Source: Nocardiopsis alborubida (GTDB lineage: Bacteria > Actinomycetota > Actinomycetes > Streptosporangiales > Streptosporangiaceae). Taken from it: 62,604 nt of DNA. The stretch covers positions 1 through 62,604 of the forward strand of contig NZ_JAAXPG010000038.1 of the NCBI RefSeq assembly GCF_012396365.1, read 5' to 3'. Each line of letters starts with the position of its first letter. Position 1 is the stretch's first letter. Shown piece by piece: positions 54,009 to 62,527 of this stretch. The notes under the pieces are model-generated. The model was not told the DNA's origin, did not search any database, and saw nothing but the letters and a program-made list of their open reading frames with translations. A program made the position numbers and the translations under genes.

Positions 54009-55280
54009 CTACCTGCCCTTGGCGACCGGCTCCAGGACGTCGCGGCCCAGGTAGGGGCGCAGCGCCTCGGGAACCACCACGGAGCCGTCCTCGCGCTGGT
54101 GGTTCTCCAGGATGGCGACGATCCAGCGGGTGGTGGCCAGCGTGCCGTTCAGGGTGGCGGCGAAGCGGGGCTTGCCGTCCTCGCCCCGGAACCGCACGTT
54201 GAGGCGGCGGGCCTGGAAGTCGGTGCAGTTGGAGGTGGAGGTCAGCTCCCGGTAGGTCTCCTGGGTGGGGACCCACGCCTCGCAGTCGTACTTGCGGGCG
54301 GCGCTGGTGCCCAGGTCGCCGCCGGCGATGTCCACCACGCGGTAGGGCAGCTCCAGCTTGTCCAGCATCTCCCGCTCCCAGGAGAGCAGCCGCTTGTGCT
54401 CCTCGTGCGCCCGGTCCGGGTGGGTGTAGACGAACATCTCCACCTTGTTGAACTGGTGGACGCGGATGATGCCGCGGGTGTCCTTGCCGTAGGAGCCCGC
54501 CTCGCGGCGGAAGCACGGCGACCAGCCGATGTAGCGGTTGGGCAGGGCGTCGGCGGACAGGATCTCCCCCGAGTGGTACCCGGCCAGCGGCACCTCGGAG
54601 GTGCCCACGAGGTAGAGGTCGTCGGCGGGCAGGTGGTAGACCTCGTCGGCGTGCGAGCCGAGGAACCCGGTGCCCTCCATGGTCTCGGGCCGGACCAGCA
54701 CCGGCGGGATCATCGGTGTGAAGCCCGCCTGGACGGCCTGGTTCATGGCCATGTTGAGCAGCGCCAGCTCCAGCTGGGCGCCCACGCCGGTGAGGAAGTA
54801 GAACCGCGCCCCGGAGACCTTGGCGCCCCGCTCCATGTCGATGGCGCCGAGCATCTCGCCCAGCTCCAGGTGGTCGCGCGGGGTGAAGTCGAACGAGCGC
54901 GGGGCGCCGACGGTCTCCAGGACCCTGAAGTCGTCCACGCCGCCCTCGGGCGCGCCCTCCTCCACGAGGTTGGGCACGCCGGACAGGAGGGCGTCCAGCT
55001 CGTCGGCGAGGCGACCGGCCTCGGCCTCGGCCTCCTTGACCTCGGCGGCCAGCGCCTTGGCGCGGGACAGGAGTTCCTCCCGCTCCTCGGGGGAGGCCTT
55101 GGAGACGGACCTGCCCACGCTCTTCTGCTCGGCGCGCAGGGTCTCGAACCGGGACAGCGCGGAGCGGCGGTCGGCGTCGAGCCCGAGCAGGCGGTCGGCG
55201 ACGGAGGGGTCCTCCCCCCGGGCCCGCTGCGAGGCGCGGAGTCGTTCGGGGTCTTCTCGAAGAGCGCGAAGGTCGATCAC
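54009..55280 (-). CDS. serS: Seryl-tRNA synthetase
   Basis: A 423-aa class II synthetase that charges tRNA-Ser (one is encoded at 45261). The N-terminal coiled coil, about residues 30-100 (EREELLSRAKALAAEVKEAE), contacts the long variable arm. Motif 2 is SPCFRREAGSYGKDTRGIIR and motif 3 NGTLATTRWIVAILE. GTG 55280 has no Shine-Dalgarno; TAACCT (55293-55288) ends 7 nt upstream, so the mRNA is probably leaderless. Confidence 0.96.
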   Translation of the reverse strand: MIDLRALREDPERLRASQRARGEDPSVADRLLGLDADRRSALSRFETLRAEQKSVGRSVSKASPEEREELLSRAKALAAEVKEAEAEAGRLADELDALLSGVPNLVEEGAPEGGVDDFRVLETVGAPRSFDFTPRDHLELGEMLGAIDMERGAKVSGARFYFLTGVGAQLELALLNMAMNQAVQAGFTPMIPPVLVRPETMEGTGFLGSHADEVYHLPADDLYLVGTSEVPLAGYHSGEILSADALPNRYIGWSPCFRREAGSYGKDTRGIIRVHQFNKVEMFVYTHPDRAHEEHKRLLSWEREMLDKLELPYRVVDIAGGDLGTSAARKYDCEAWVPTQETYRELTSTSNCTDFQARRLNVRFRGEDGKPRFAATLNGTLATTRWIVAILENHQREDGSVVVPEALRPYLGRDVLEPVAKGR

Positions 55281-55391
55281 GTCTTGCAGGTTACCGTCCG
55301 GGCCCAATCCTCCCGACATCTTTTCCGCAACCGCGTCATGGAGGCCCGGTGACCTCGTCCTTCCTGTGACAGACCTAGGAGGGGGACGACC

Positions 55392-55565
55392 GTGAAGCCG
55401 TTGAAAGAGATGACCGCCGAGGAGCTCACCCGTGTGCTGGAGGTGCTGGAGGCGACGCGTCCTGAGGACTTCGCGCTGAGGTTGGCGCTGTGCCTGGAAC
55501 TGGACCGCGCCGACGCGGGGGAGGAGGTCCGCTGGGGCGGCCCGAGGGAGGCGGCCCGGGTCTGA
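55392..55565 (+). CDS. 57-aa acidic helical protein
   Basis: Unrecognised. It begins MKPLKEMTAEELTRVLEVLE and continues as amphipathic helices (FALRLALCLELDRADAGEEV), ending REAARV. AGGAGGGGG lies 6 nt before GTG 55392, an excellent ribosome site, and codon use (G/C third positions) is that of a real gene. It is transcribed divergently from serS. A regulatory or adaptor micro-protein is possible; no function can be assigned. Confidence 0.65.
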   Translation: MKPLKEMTAEELTRVLEVLEATRPEDFALRLALCLELDRADAGEEVRWGGPREAARV

Positions 55566-55759
55566 GGACCGCCGGGCCCGGGGAACCCGGAACCGGGGAC
55601 CGCCGACCCGCGGAGGGGAGCGGAACGGCGGTCACGGCGGACGAGGGGGCGGGCGGCCAGCGGTCGGGGCCGCCCGCGGTCGCCGGAGCCGCGGGGAGAG
55701 GAGGGACCGTCGCCGGGACCGGAGCCGGGGTCGGGGGCGAAGGCGGGGCGGGGTCGGCC

Positions 55760-56707
55760 TCAGTCGACCTGACCGGCGCGGATGCGCGTCAGCCACTGCT
55801 CGGCCTCGGCGAAGTCGGCGTCGGTGGCCGGTCGGGGACGCAGCAGCGGATCGTTCTCGGTGGCCCGGCCGCTGCGCGGATAGCTGCCCAGGAAGCGCAC
55901 GTCCCGGCACACCCGCCGGATGCCCATGAGGGCCTCACCGACCCGGGCCTCGGCCACGTGCCCCTCGGCGTCGATGCAGAAGCAGTAGCTGCCGAGCCGG
56001 TCTCCGGTGGGGCGCGACTCCAGCCGGGTGAGGTTGACCCCGCGCACGGCGAACTGGTTGAGCACCTCGATCAGGGCGCCGGGGTGGTCGTCGGCGATGA
56101 AGGCGACGAGCGAGGTCAGGTCGGCTCCGGTGGGCGCGGGCAGAACGCCGGGCCGGGACAGGTAGATGAAGCGCGTGGCGGCGTCGGAGCGGTCGCCGAT
56201 ACCGGAGGCCAGGGCGTGCAGGCCGTACCGCTCTCCGGCGATCACGGCGCAGATGGCCGCGTCGTAGGGCGCGCCGGGCTCGGCGACGGCGCGCGCGGCG
56301 GCGGCCGTGGAGGAGACGGTGTGCGTGTCCGCGTCGGGCAGGTTGCGGGCGAGCCAGCCCCGGCACTGGGCGAGGGCGTGGGGGTGGGTGGCCACCCGCT
56401 TGACGTCCTCCAGTACCGTCCCGCCCCGCGCGAACAGGGCGAACTCGACGGGGACCGCGGTCTCACCGGTGACGAGGAGCGGATCGCCGTTGACGAGTTC
56501 GGCGATGGTGGCGGTGACGCCGCCCTCGACCGAGTTCTCCAGGGGGACGACGCCGCCGTCGACCGCGCCGGAGCGGACCGCGTCGAAGACCGCCGCGACC
56601 CCCTCGCAGGGGACGCGGGCCTCGTCGGCCGCGTCCGGGCGCAGGTCGCGCAGTGCGGCTTCGGTGAAGGTGCCCTCGGGGCCGAGGTAGGCGTAGCGGT
56701 TGGGCAT
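55760..56707 (-). CDS. pheA: Prephenate dehydratase
   Basis: A 315-aa enzyme converting prephenate to phenylpyruvate in phenylalanine synthesis. The catalytic domain starts RYAYLGPEGTFTEAAL and has the TRF motif in ATRFIYLSR. The C-terminal ACT domain (GALIEVLNQFAVRGVNLTRL, then ESRPTG) is the phenylalanine sensor. No chorismate mutase domain. ATG 56707 follows TAGCCT (56719-56714) by 6 nt, a leaderless-type promoter separate from the upstream gene. Confidence 0.95.
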   Translation of the reverse strand: MPNRYAYLGPEGTFTEAALRDLRPDAADEARVPCEGVAAVFDAVRSGAVDGGVVPLENSVEGGVTATIAELVNGDPLLVTGETAVPVEFALFARGGTVLEDVKRVATHPHALAQCRGWLARNLPDADTHTVSSTAAAARAVAEPGAPYDAAICAVIAGERYGLHALASGIGDRSDAATRFIYLSRPGVLPAPTGADLTSLVAFIADDHPGALIEVLNQFAVRGVNLTRLESRPTGDRLGSYCFCIDAEGHVAEARVGEALMGIRRVCRDVRFLGSYPRSGRATENDPLLRPRPATDADFAEAEQWLTRIRAGQVD

Positions 56708-56761
56708 AACACCAGGCTATACGGACCGGTGCTTCGGGTGCGGCGGTTCGGGACGCGACGC

Positions 56762-56785
56762 GGGCCCGGCTCCGGGGCCGGGCCC
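56762..56785 (-). terminator. Terminator between DUF4446 gene and pheA
   Basis: GGGCCCGGC (56762-56770) pairs with GCCGGGCCC (56777-56785) 12 nt after the DUF4446 stop, supporting separate transcription of pheA. Confidence 0.65.
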
Positions 56786-56796
56786 CTTCGGTGCGG

Positions 56797-57939
56797 TCAC
56801 CTGCGCGCCTCCGGCGCGGGGGCGTCCGCCTCCCGCGCGCCGTCCCCGCGGGCCTCCTCGTCGGTCGGGTTCCCCGACCGCGGCTCGGCGGCCGCCGCGC
56901 TCCCGGCGGCGGAGGTTCCCGTGCTCCCCGCCGCGGTGGCGGAGGGCCCCGGCCGCACGGTGACGTTGGCCGAGACGACCGGCCTCGCCGCTCCGACCCC
57001 CGACCGCACGGCCTCGACGGGGGCCCGGCGGTCGGCGCCGACGCGTCCGATCGTCCTGCGGATGACGGAGACGAGGCCGCGGGGTTCGCGTTCCTCCCCG
57101 CCGTCACCCGTGGCAGCTGAGCTGGCCGACGCTGCCGGGGCGGCCCGGAATGGCGGGGCCGCTGAGGCGGCCTCCGTGACCTTCCGGTCGTCGCCTGTGG
57201 CGAGCGTGGCAGCGGAGGAAGCCTGAGTTGGCGGGGCCGAAGTAGCTCCGGTGACCGGCGCGACCGGCTGTTCGCCCGCGCCGGACGGGGCGGGCGAGGC
57301 GGGCCGGGCAGCCGGGGTGCCGGGGTCGGTCCGAGCTGTCGGAGCCGCCGGGGCGGCCTCGCCCCGCTTCCGGTCCGTGTTCTCCCCAACGACCTCCACG
57401 GCGCCGGCCTCCGCGTCCCCACGCGCACCGCGCTCCTCGTCCCGCCCGGCCGGAAACCCGGACTCCTCCCCGGCCGCGGGCGGGGGCACCGGCTGGGCAC
57501 CGGCGGAGGGCACCGCCCGTGTCGGGGAACTCCCCGCGGCGGCGCCGACGCCCTCCCCCAGACGGGCCGACCGGACGACCCGGTACTCCTCCGGGCTGAG
57601 CAGGGTGTCGCAGTCCCCGCCCACCACCGCCTTGGCGTAGGTGCGCGACTCGGTGCGCCCGTTGATGGAGGTGACGACGACGCCGTCACCCTCGCTGTTG
57701 AGCAGGGCCAGGGAGAAGGAGCGGGCGCCCGACATCTCCTCCAGGGCGTCGTAGTGGAGCACCGCCACGTCTCGCACGGCGAACGGGTCCACGCCCGAGG
57801 CGCTGACCGCGGTCGCCCGTTGGGCGAGTGCCTGGGACTCGCTGCCGATCACACGGGTCCTGGACAGCGCGTGCCAGCCGAGGGCGAGCGCGCCCAGTCC
57901 CGAGAGCATTCCCGTCAAAGCCAGGATCGTAGTGAACAC
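56797..57939 (-). CDS. DUF4446 membrane protein with long low-complexity tail
   Basis: A 380-aa protein. One N-terminal transmembrane helix and the DUF4446 domain (VAVLHYDALEEMSGARSFSL, VVVTSINGRTESRTYAKAVV) take the first 120 residues, close to the family's usual whole length. The remaining 250 residues are Ala/Pro/Gly/Glu-rich and presumably disordered, with one basic patch (GLVSVIRRTIGRVGADRR). Function unknown. GTG 57939 follows TACGCT (57951-57946) by 6 nt. Confidence 0.82.
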   Translation of the reverse strand: MFTTILALTGMLSGLGALALGWHALSRTRVIGSESQALAQRATAVSASGVDPFAVRDVAVLHYDALEEMSGARSFSLALLNSEGDGVVVTSINGRTESRTYAKAVVGGDCDTLLSPEEYRVVRSARLGEGVGAAAGSSPTRAVPSAGAQPVPPPAAGEESGFPAGRDEERGARGDAEAGAVEVVGENTDRKRGEAAPAAPTARTDPGTPAARPASPAPSGAGEQPVAPVTGATSAPPTQASSAATLATGDDRKVTEAASAAPPFRAAPAASASSAATGDGGEEREPRGLVSVIRRTIGRVGADRRAPVEAVRSGVGAARPVVSANVTVRPGPSATAAGSTGTSAAGSAAAAEPRSGNPTDEEARGDGAREADAPAPEARR

Positions 57940-57975
57940 GGAGCGAGCGTATAGCTACACAACGTGCCCATGGGG

Positions 57976-58824
57976 TTACTTCGGGCGGTTTCTCCAAGTC
58001 ATGTGCCCGATTTTGCGGGACAGTTGCCGTCCCGCCGTGCGCGTGCGCTCACGGGTCCGGTCCCATCCGCGCCGCACGGTGGGCCGCAGTTCGCGCACCG
58101 CCAGCGCCCGGGCCACGTCCGCGAACTGGTGGGCCCGGTGCAGCTGCGCGCGCAGGTCGGTGCCGGTGGCCCGGTGCTCCAGGGGCACCTCCACCTCCAG
58201 CACCCGGTGGCCCGCCCTCAGCACGTCGATGGTCAGACCGGTCTCCACGCCGAAACCGGGGGCCAGCGGCCTGGCCGCCTCGAAGGCGGCGCGCGTCAGG
58301 CAGCGCTGGCCGTTGAGGGGCTGCTCGGGCTCCCACCCGGTGGCCTTGCGGACTCCGCCGCGCGCGAGGCGCACCACGAACCCGTGGCCGCCCAGGCGCA
58401 TGCGGGTCGCGGGGAAGAGGGCGATGGTCATGTCGGCCTTGCCGTCGCGGACCGGCTCGACGAGCGGCGCCGCCTCCGCGGCGGTCGCCTCCAGGTCGGC
58501 GTCCAGGAACAGCAGGTGCCGGGGGGAGCGCGGGGGTCCGTCGCCCGCCTCGTGCTCCTCGATGAGCCGGACGCCCTCCGCGCCCGTCTCCATCGCGGCC
58601 CCCTTGCCGCGGTTGCGGCTGTGCCTGAGCACCCGGGCCCCGGCTTCGAGCGCGACGTCGGCCGTGCGGTCGGTGGAACCGTCGTCGACCACGACGACCA
58701 GGTCCACCCCGGGCAGTGCGCGGGCGGCCCTGACGGTGCTGCCCACGCGCACCGCCTCGTCCTTGGCGGCGATGACCACGGCGATTCCGGCCCCCTCGGG
58801 GTCGGCGCCCTCCCCACGAAGCAC
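57976..58824 (-). CDS. Family 2 glycosyltransferase
   Basis: A 282-aa GT-A fold transferase without transmembrane helices. VVIAAKDEAVRVGSTVRAAR, VVVVDDGSTDRTADVA and the DxD-like FLDADLEA are conserved, with RNRGKGAAMETG between them. Dolichyl-phosphate or glucosyl-3-phosphoglycerate synthase-like; substrate unknown. GTG 58824 lies 11 nt after the stop of the STAS gene, so they are probably co-transcribed. Confidence 0.87.
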   Translation of the reverse strand: MLRGEGADPEGAGIAVVIAAKDEAVRVGSTVRAARALPGVDLVVVVDDGSTDRTADVALEAGARVLRHSRNRGKGAAMETGAEGVRLIEEHEAGDGPPRSPRHLLFLDADLEATAAEAAPLVEPVRDGKADMTIALFPATRMRLGGHGFVVRLARGGVRKATGWEPEQPLNGQRCLTRAAFEAARPLAPGFGVETGLTIDVLRAGHRVLEVEVPLEHRATGTDLRAQLHRAHQFADVARALAVRELRPTVRRGWDRTRERTRTAGRQLSRKIGHMTWRNRPK

Positions 58825-58835
58825 GCGCGTCCCGT

Positions 58836-59192
58836 CTACTGGGCGGTGCCGGTTCCCGCGGCCACCGGCAACGCGTCGAGGTCGGGGTGGATGACGAACA
58901 CCGCGTTCAGCCCGGTCACCTCCAGGACCTTGGTCACCGCGGGCCTCGGCGCCACGAGTTCCAGGTCGCCGTCCTTGTCGCGGGAGCGCTTCATCGCGGA
59001 GAGCAGCACGCTGATGCCGGTCGAGTCGCAGAACTCCACCCGCGACATGTCGACGACCAGCCGCCGTGCCCCGTCCTCCAGGGCTCCGATGAGCTCGTCA
59101 CGCAACTGGGGTGCCGTGTACAGGTCGATCTCACCGCCCACGGTTACCACCGCGACGTCCTGCTGAGACCGGCTTGATATCTTCAACTCCAC
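58836..59192 (-). CDS. STAS-domain anti-sigma-factor antagonist
   Basis: A 118-aa BldG/RsbV-like protein. GGEIDLYTAPQLRDELIGAL and FCDSTGISVLLSAMKR place the phosphorylatable serine at 57, as in the bldG product at 18388. It probably competes for the RsbW-like protein encoded just upstream. GTG 59192 follows TACAGT (59205-59200) by 7 nt, a leaderless-type start, so it has its own promoter. Confidence 0.9.
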   Translation of the reverse strand: MELKISSRSQQDVAVVTVGGEIDLYTAPQLRDELIGALEDGARRLVVDMSRVEFCDSTGISVLLSAMKRSRDKDGDLELVAPRPAVTKVLEVTGLNAVFVIHPDLDALPVAAGTGTAQ

Positions 59193-59304
59193 AGTCGTGA
59201 CTGTAGCGGCCGCACCAGCGCCGGGCCACCTCGTTGGCGGTGTTTCGCGACATCGGTGACGTTCCTCCGCCGGTGACGGCGCCGTCACCGCGGAGCGGGC
59301 TCCC

Positions 59305-59922
59305 TCAGAGCAGGGCGCTCCGGGCCCTCGCGTCGTCCGCGGCGCCCAGCCGCAGCTCGACGACGTCGGCGGCGTCCGGGTACGGGTTCGTCGTCCCGAA
59401 GCCCTCCGGCAGCCCCCGGGCCGTGTCCTCCTCCTCGTCGGCGGAGCCCTCGGCGGGGATCTCCAGTACCGCCCAGACCGTGGTGGTGGTCGCGTCCATC
59501 TCGGTGCCCCAGCGGCCGGACAGGGACTGGACGATGCCCAGACCCCGGCCGCCCAGGCCGGAGACCGAGGGCCGCGCCACCCGGGGCATGGTGCTGGAGC
59601 CGCCGTCGCGTACGGCGATCTCCACCCAGCCGCACGCCCCCGACCCGCCCTCCACCTCGGCCCGCCAGGACACGCCGACGCTGTCCTCGGGGTTCTCGGA
59701 GGCGGGCAGGGGCCTGGCATGGCGGAGGGCGTTGCTGACGAGCTCGCTGAGGACGAGGGCCGCGTCGTCCACGCACTCCTCGCTGATCCGCAGGGCGCGG
59801 AGGTCGCGGCAGAGCCGCTGCCTGGCACCGGCCACGGTGGCGGGGGTGTGGGGGAGCGTGACGCTCCGCTCGACCTTGTGCGGGCGGTCACCCGCGTCGA
59901 GTGGGGTGTGGTCTCCTGACAC
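59305..59922 (-). CDS. RsbW-like anti-sigma factor/ATP-binding protein
   Basis: A 205-aa HATPase_c protein. The N box ALVLSELVSNALRHA retains Asn, and VEIAVRDGGSSTMPRVA plus GLGGRGLGIVQSLS give the G1 and G2 boxes, so ATP binding should be intact. A C-terminal acidic extension of about 50 residues is unusual. GTG 59922, with AGGG 8 nt upstream. It lies between the sensor kinase and the STAS gene, forming a partner-switch set. Confidence 0.87.
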   Translation of the reverse strand: MSGDHTPLDAGDRPHKVERSVTLPHTPATVAGARQRLCRDLRALRISEECVDDAALVLSELVSNALRHARPLPASENPEDSVGVSWRAEVEGGSGACGWVEIAVRDGGSSTMPRVARPSVSGLGGRGLGIVQSLSGRWGTEMDATTTTVWAVLEIPAEGSADEEEDTARGLPEGFGTTNPYPDAADVVELRLGAADDARARSALL

Positions 59923-60046
59923 GTCGAAATCCCTGCGCGTTGGTGCTTTCTCGGGCCGTCCGGAACCCGCCCGATGTGTGCCAGCGAATTCCACCAGGGG
60001 TGGAAATGCCCCGTTCACCTCGGGAGGAAACCCACCGCGAGATGAA

Positions 60047-62032
60047 TCACGGCGTACGACTCGCACGTCGGCGCGGGGATCGCTGACGGGACAGGGGTTC
60101 AGGGGTTGATGAGGTTTTTGTTGTTTCCTGGGACTCAGGTTGCCTGTGGAGCGGTTCGCCGCGTGTGGGGGGCTCCGCTTCCTCACCGGGGTACAGCGGG
60201 ACGGTGAACCGCATGCGCGTCCCGCGCTCCAGGCGCTGGGCGGTCACGTCGCCGCCCTGGTCCCTGGCCAGCTGGCGCACGATGTAGAGACCGAGCCCGA
60301 GTCCCCCGAAGCGGGACTCCTCGCCGCGCATCCCGGACTGCACGAAGCGGTCGAAGATCCGCTCCTCGTCGCCCGGGCGCAGCCCCACGCCCTCGTCGTC
60401 GACCACGACCGCGACGGCGTCGCCCTCCTCCCGCGCGCTCACGCGCACGGCCCCGCCCCGGGGCGAGAACTTGAGGGCGTTGTCCAGCAGCTGGTCCATG
60501 ATCATGCTCGTGGCCAGCGGGTCGCCCGCCGTGGGCGGAAGGTCGGGCGGGTCGTCCAGGGTGACGTCGTGCCGGTCGGACAGGGGCCGGAAGGCGCTGA
60601 CCGCCTGCCGCAGCACCTCGGGCAGGTCGAACCGGTCGCGGCCGACCCTCATCTCGCCTCGCGCGACGTCCGAGCCCAGCTGGAGCCGGTCCACCAGCGC
60701 GGCCAGGGCCGAGGAGCGCTCCGCGATGGTGCCGACGGCCTGGTACTGCGAGTCCGGGCTGAGCCGGGACCACTTGCGCAGGAGCGTGGTGGCGTAGCCG
60801 TGGATGACGGTGATGGGGGTGCGCAGCTCGTGCCCGCTCGTGGCCAGGAACGCCTCGCGTTCGTCCTCCATGGCCTTCTGCGCGGTGATGTCGCGAAAGT
60901 CCACCACCCACTCGTGGGTGCGCGGGATCTGCGCCATCAGGATCTCCAGCCAGCGGCCGTCGCGGAGCTTGTGCTTGACCGGCTGGCCGTGGCAGGCGGG
61001 CAGCGGGAAGGGCGGGTGGCGCCCCTCCATCACCTCGGCCGCGTAGCCGGTGAGCTCCACCGCCGACCGGTTCCACTTGCGCACCCGGCCGCCGAAGTCG
61101 AGCACGGCGATCCCGTCGGCGCTGGAGTCGGCCACGGCCTGTTCGTGGACGCGCTGGCGGTTGAGCTCCTCGTAGGCCAGCGCGTTGCCGATCGCCACTC
61201 CGGCGTGCGCGGCGAGCAGTTCGAGCAGCTCCAGCTCCACGTGCCCCACCTTGCGCTGGCTGTAGAGCGCGTACAGGGCGCCGTAGGGGCGGCCGTGCAC
61301 GTTGGACACGCCCAGCGCGATGGTGTGCAGCCCGGGCAGGTCGGCCCAGACCAGGTCCTGGAGTCCACGGGTGTCCTCGTTGGCCAGCAGCACGGACTTG
61401 CCGCTGCGCAGCAGCTCGCCGAACAGGCTGTCGTCCAGCGCCGAGCTGAACCCCTGGAGGTCCTCCGACAGCTCCGAGATGCTGACCAGCTCCACGCGGT
61501 CCTCGTTGAGCAGGACGAAGCCGCCCGCGTCGGCCCCGGTGAGCTCGGTGATGCCGCGGGAGATGCGGTCGAGCACGGTCCTGAGGCTGAGGTCGGCGTT
61601 GATGTCGACGACCACGTCGGTGAGCCGGCGCACGAGACGGGCCCGCTCCATCGCCGAGGAGCGTGCCTGCACGTCGCTGTCGGAGGGGTAGAGGTTGAGC
61701 ACCCACCCGGCCACGCCGCCGTCCGCGCCGGGCACCCGGTTGGTGTTGATCCGCACGTCGACGACCGTGCCGTCCCTGCGCACCCGGCGGGTGTGGATGG
61801 ACAGCGGGGTTCCGGCGCGCACGTGTTCGAGCACCGCGCCGTGCTCGGCCCGCAGCTCGGCGGGGACGATCGGCAGCTCGCCCCCGAGCACCTCCTCCGC
61901 ACGCCAACCGAACAACCGCTCGGCGGCCGGGTTCCAGAGGGTGACTCGGAGTTCGCTGTCGACGCAGACCACCGCGTCCGCTGAGGCGGCCAGCACGGCT
62001 TCGGCGCTGAGGGGCGCGCGCTCGGAACTCAC
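60047..62032 (-). CDS. PAS/GAF sensor histidine kinase
   Basis: A 661-aa soluble kinase with no transmembrane helix. Domains: PAS 1 (about 7-120), GAF (135-285), PAS 2 (298-388), HisKA with His401 in SGHELRTPI, and HATPase_c with DQLLDNALKFS, VDDEGVGL, FDRFVQSG and GGLGLGLYIV. A basic C-terminal tail follows. No response regulator is adjacent; the next genes are an RsbW-like protein and a STAS protein. GTG 62032 is chosen because it begins the family-like sequence. Confidence 0.9.
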   Translation of the reverse strand: MSSERAPLSAEAVLAASADAVVCVDSELRVTLWNPAAERLFGWRAEEVLGGELPIVPAELRAEHGAVLEHVRAGTPLSIHTRRVRRDGTVVDVRINTNRVPGADGGVAGWVLNLYPSDSDVQARSSAMERARLVRRLTDVVVDINADLSLRTVLDRISRGITELTGADAGGFVLLNEDRVELVSISELSEDLQGFSSALDDSLFGELLRSGKSVLLANEDTRGLQDLVWADLPGLHTIALGVSNVHGRPYGALYALYSQRKVGHVELELLELLAAHAGVAIGNALAYEELNRQRVHEQAVADSSADGIAVLDFGGRVRKWNRSAVELTGYAAEVMEGRHPPFPLPACHGQPVKHKLRDGRWLEILMAQIPRTHEWVVDFRDITAQKAMEDEREAFLATSGHELRTPITVIHGYATTLLRKWSRLSPDSQYQAVGTIAERSSALAALVDRLQLGSDVARGEMRVGRDRFDLPEVLRQAVSAFRPLSDRHDVTLDDPPDLPPTAGDPLATSMIMDQLLDNALKFSPRGGAVRVSAREEGDAVAVVVDDEGVGLRPGDEERIFDRFVQSGMRGEESRFGGLGLGLYIVRQLARDQGGDVTAQRLERGTRMRFTVPLYPGEEAEPPTRGEPLHRQPESQETTKTSSTPEPLSRQRSPRRRASRTP

Positions 62033-62141
62033 GACGTCATAGTGCCACCCGGGAGCGGCCCGGGGGCAGGGCTTTGCGCAATCGGAGCCAAATCGGCTCC
62101 GGTACCGCTGGATCCGGTCGTCCAAGGGGCCCGGCCCCTGA

Positions 62142-62271
62142 GGGGTTGTTCGGGCGCCCGCGGGGTTCTGGAGGTGACGGACGTGCGATCGCGAGGAACG
62201 AGCCATCACACGGGAGGCACCGCTGCGTCCGCCTCAACCCGATTCCCGCTCCCTGGGCGCCCGAACAGGGA
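62142..62271. repeat. Interspersed repeat, copy B
   Basis: About 130 bp in the same orientation as copy A at 23536-23699. TTCGGGCGCCC (62149-62159) and GGGCGCCCGAA (62255-62265) are perfect 11-bp inverted ends. It lies upstream of the sensor-kinase gene. The surrounding 62033-62527 holds no gene; CGGAGCC/GGCTCCG (62083-62101) is another small hairpin. Confidence 0.6.
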
Positions 62272-62527
62272 GATCACCGCGCTCCGCGCCCGTTGAGGGT
62301 GGTGATCCGCCCCGCGGAGAGCCTGCGGCTCCGGTTTCACCGCGGGCACCGGGCCGCCTCTCGCCGCGCCGGTTTCGCCTGAAAAGCCAACCATGCTGAC
62401 CTGCGCGAACCGTCTTGCGAGAGATCGCCCGGACGGCCGCTCGCTGATCCGAAGGCCTCCGCGGAACACTCCCTAGATGTATTGACCACTGAGGTTGGTA
62501 ACACCCACCCCACCTGACACACACAAA

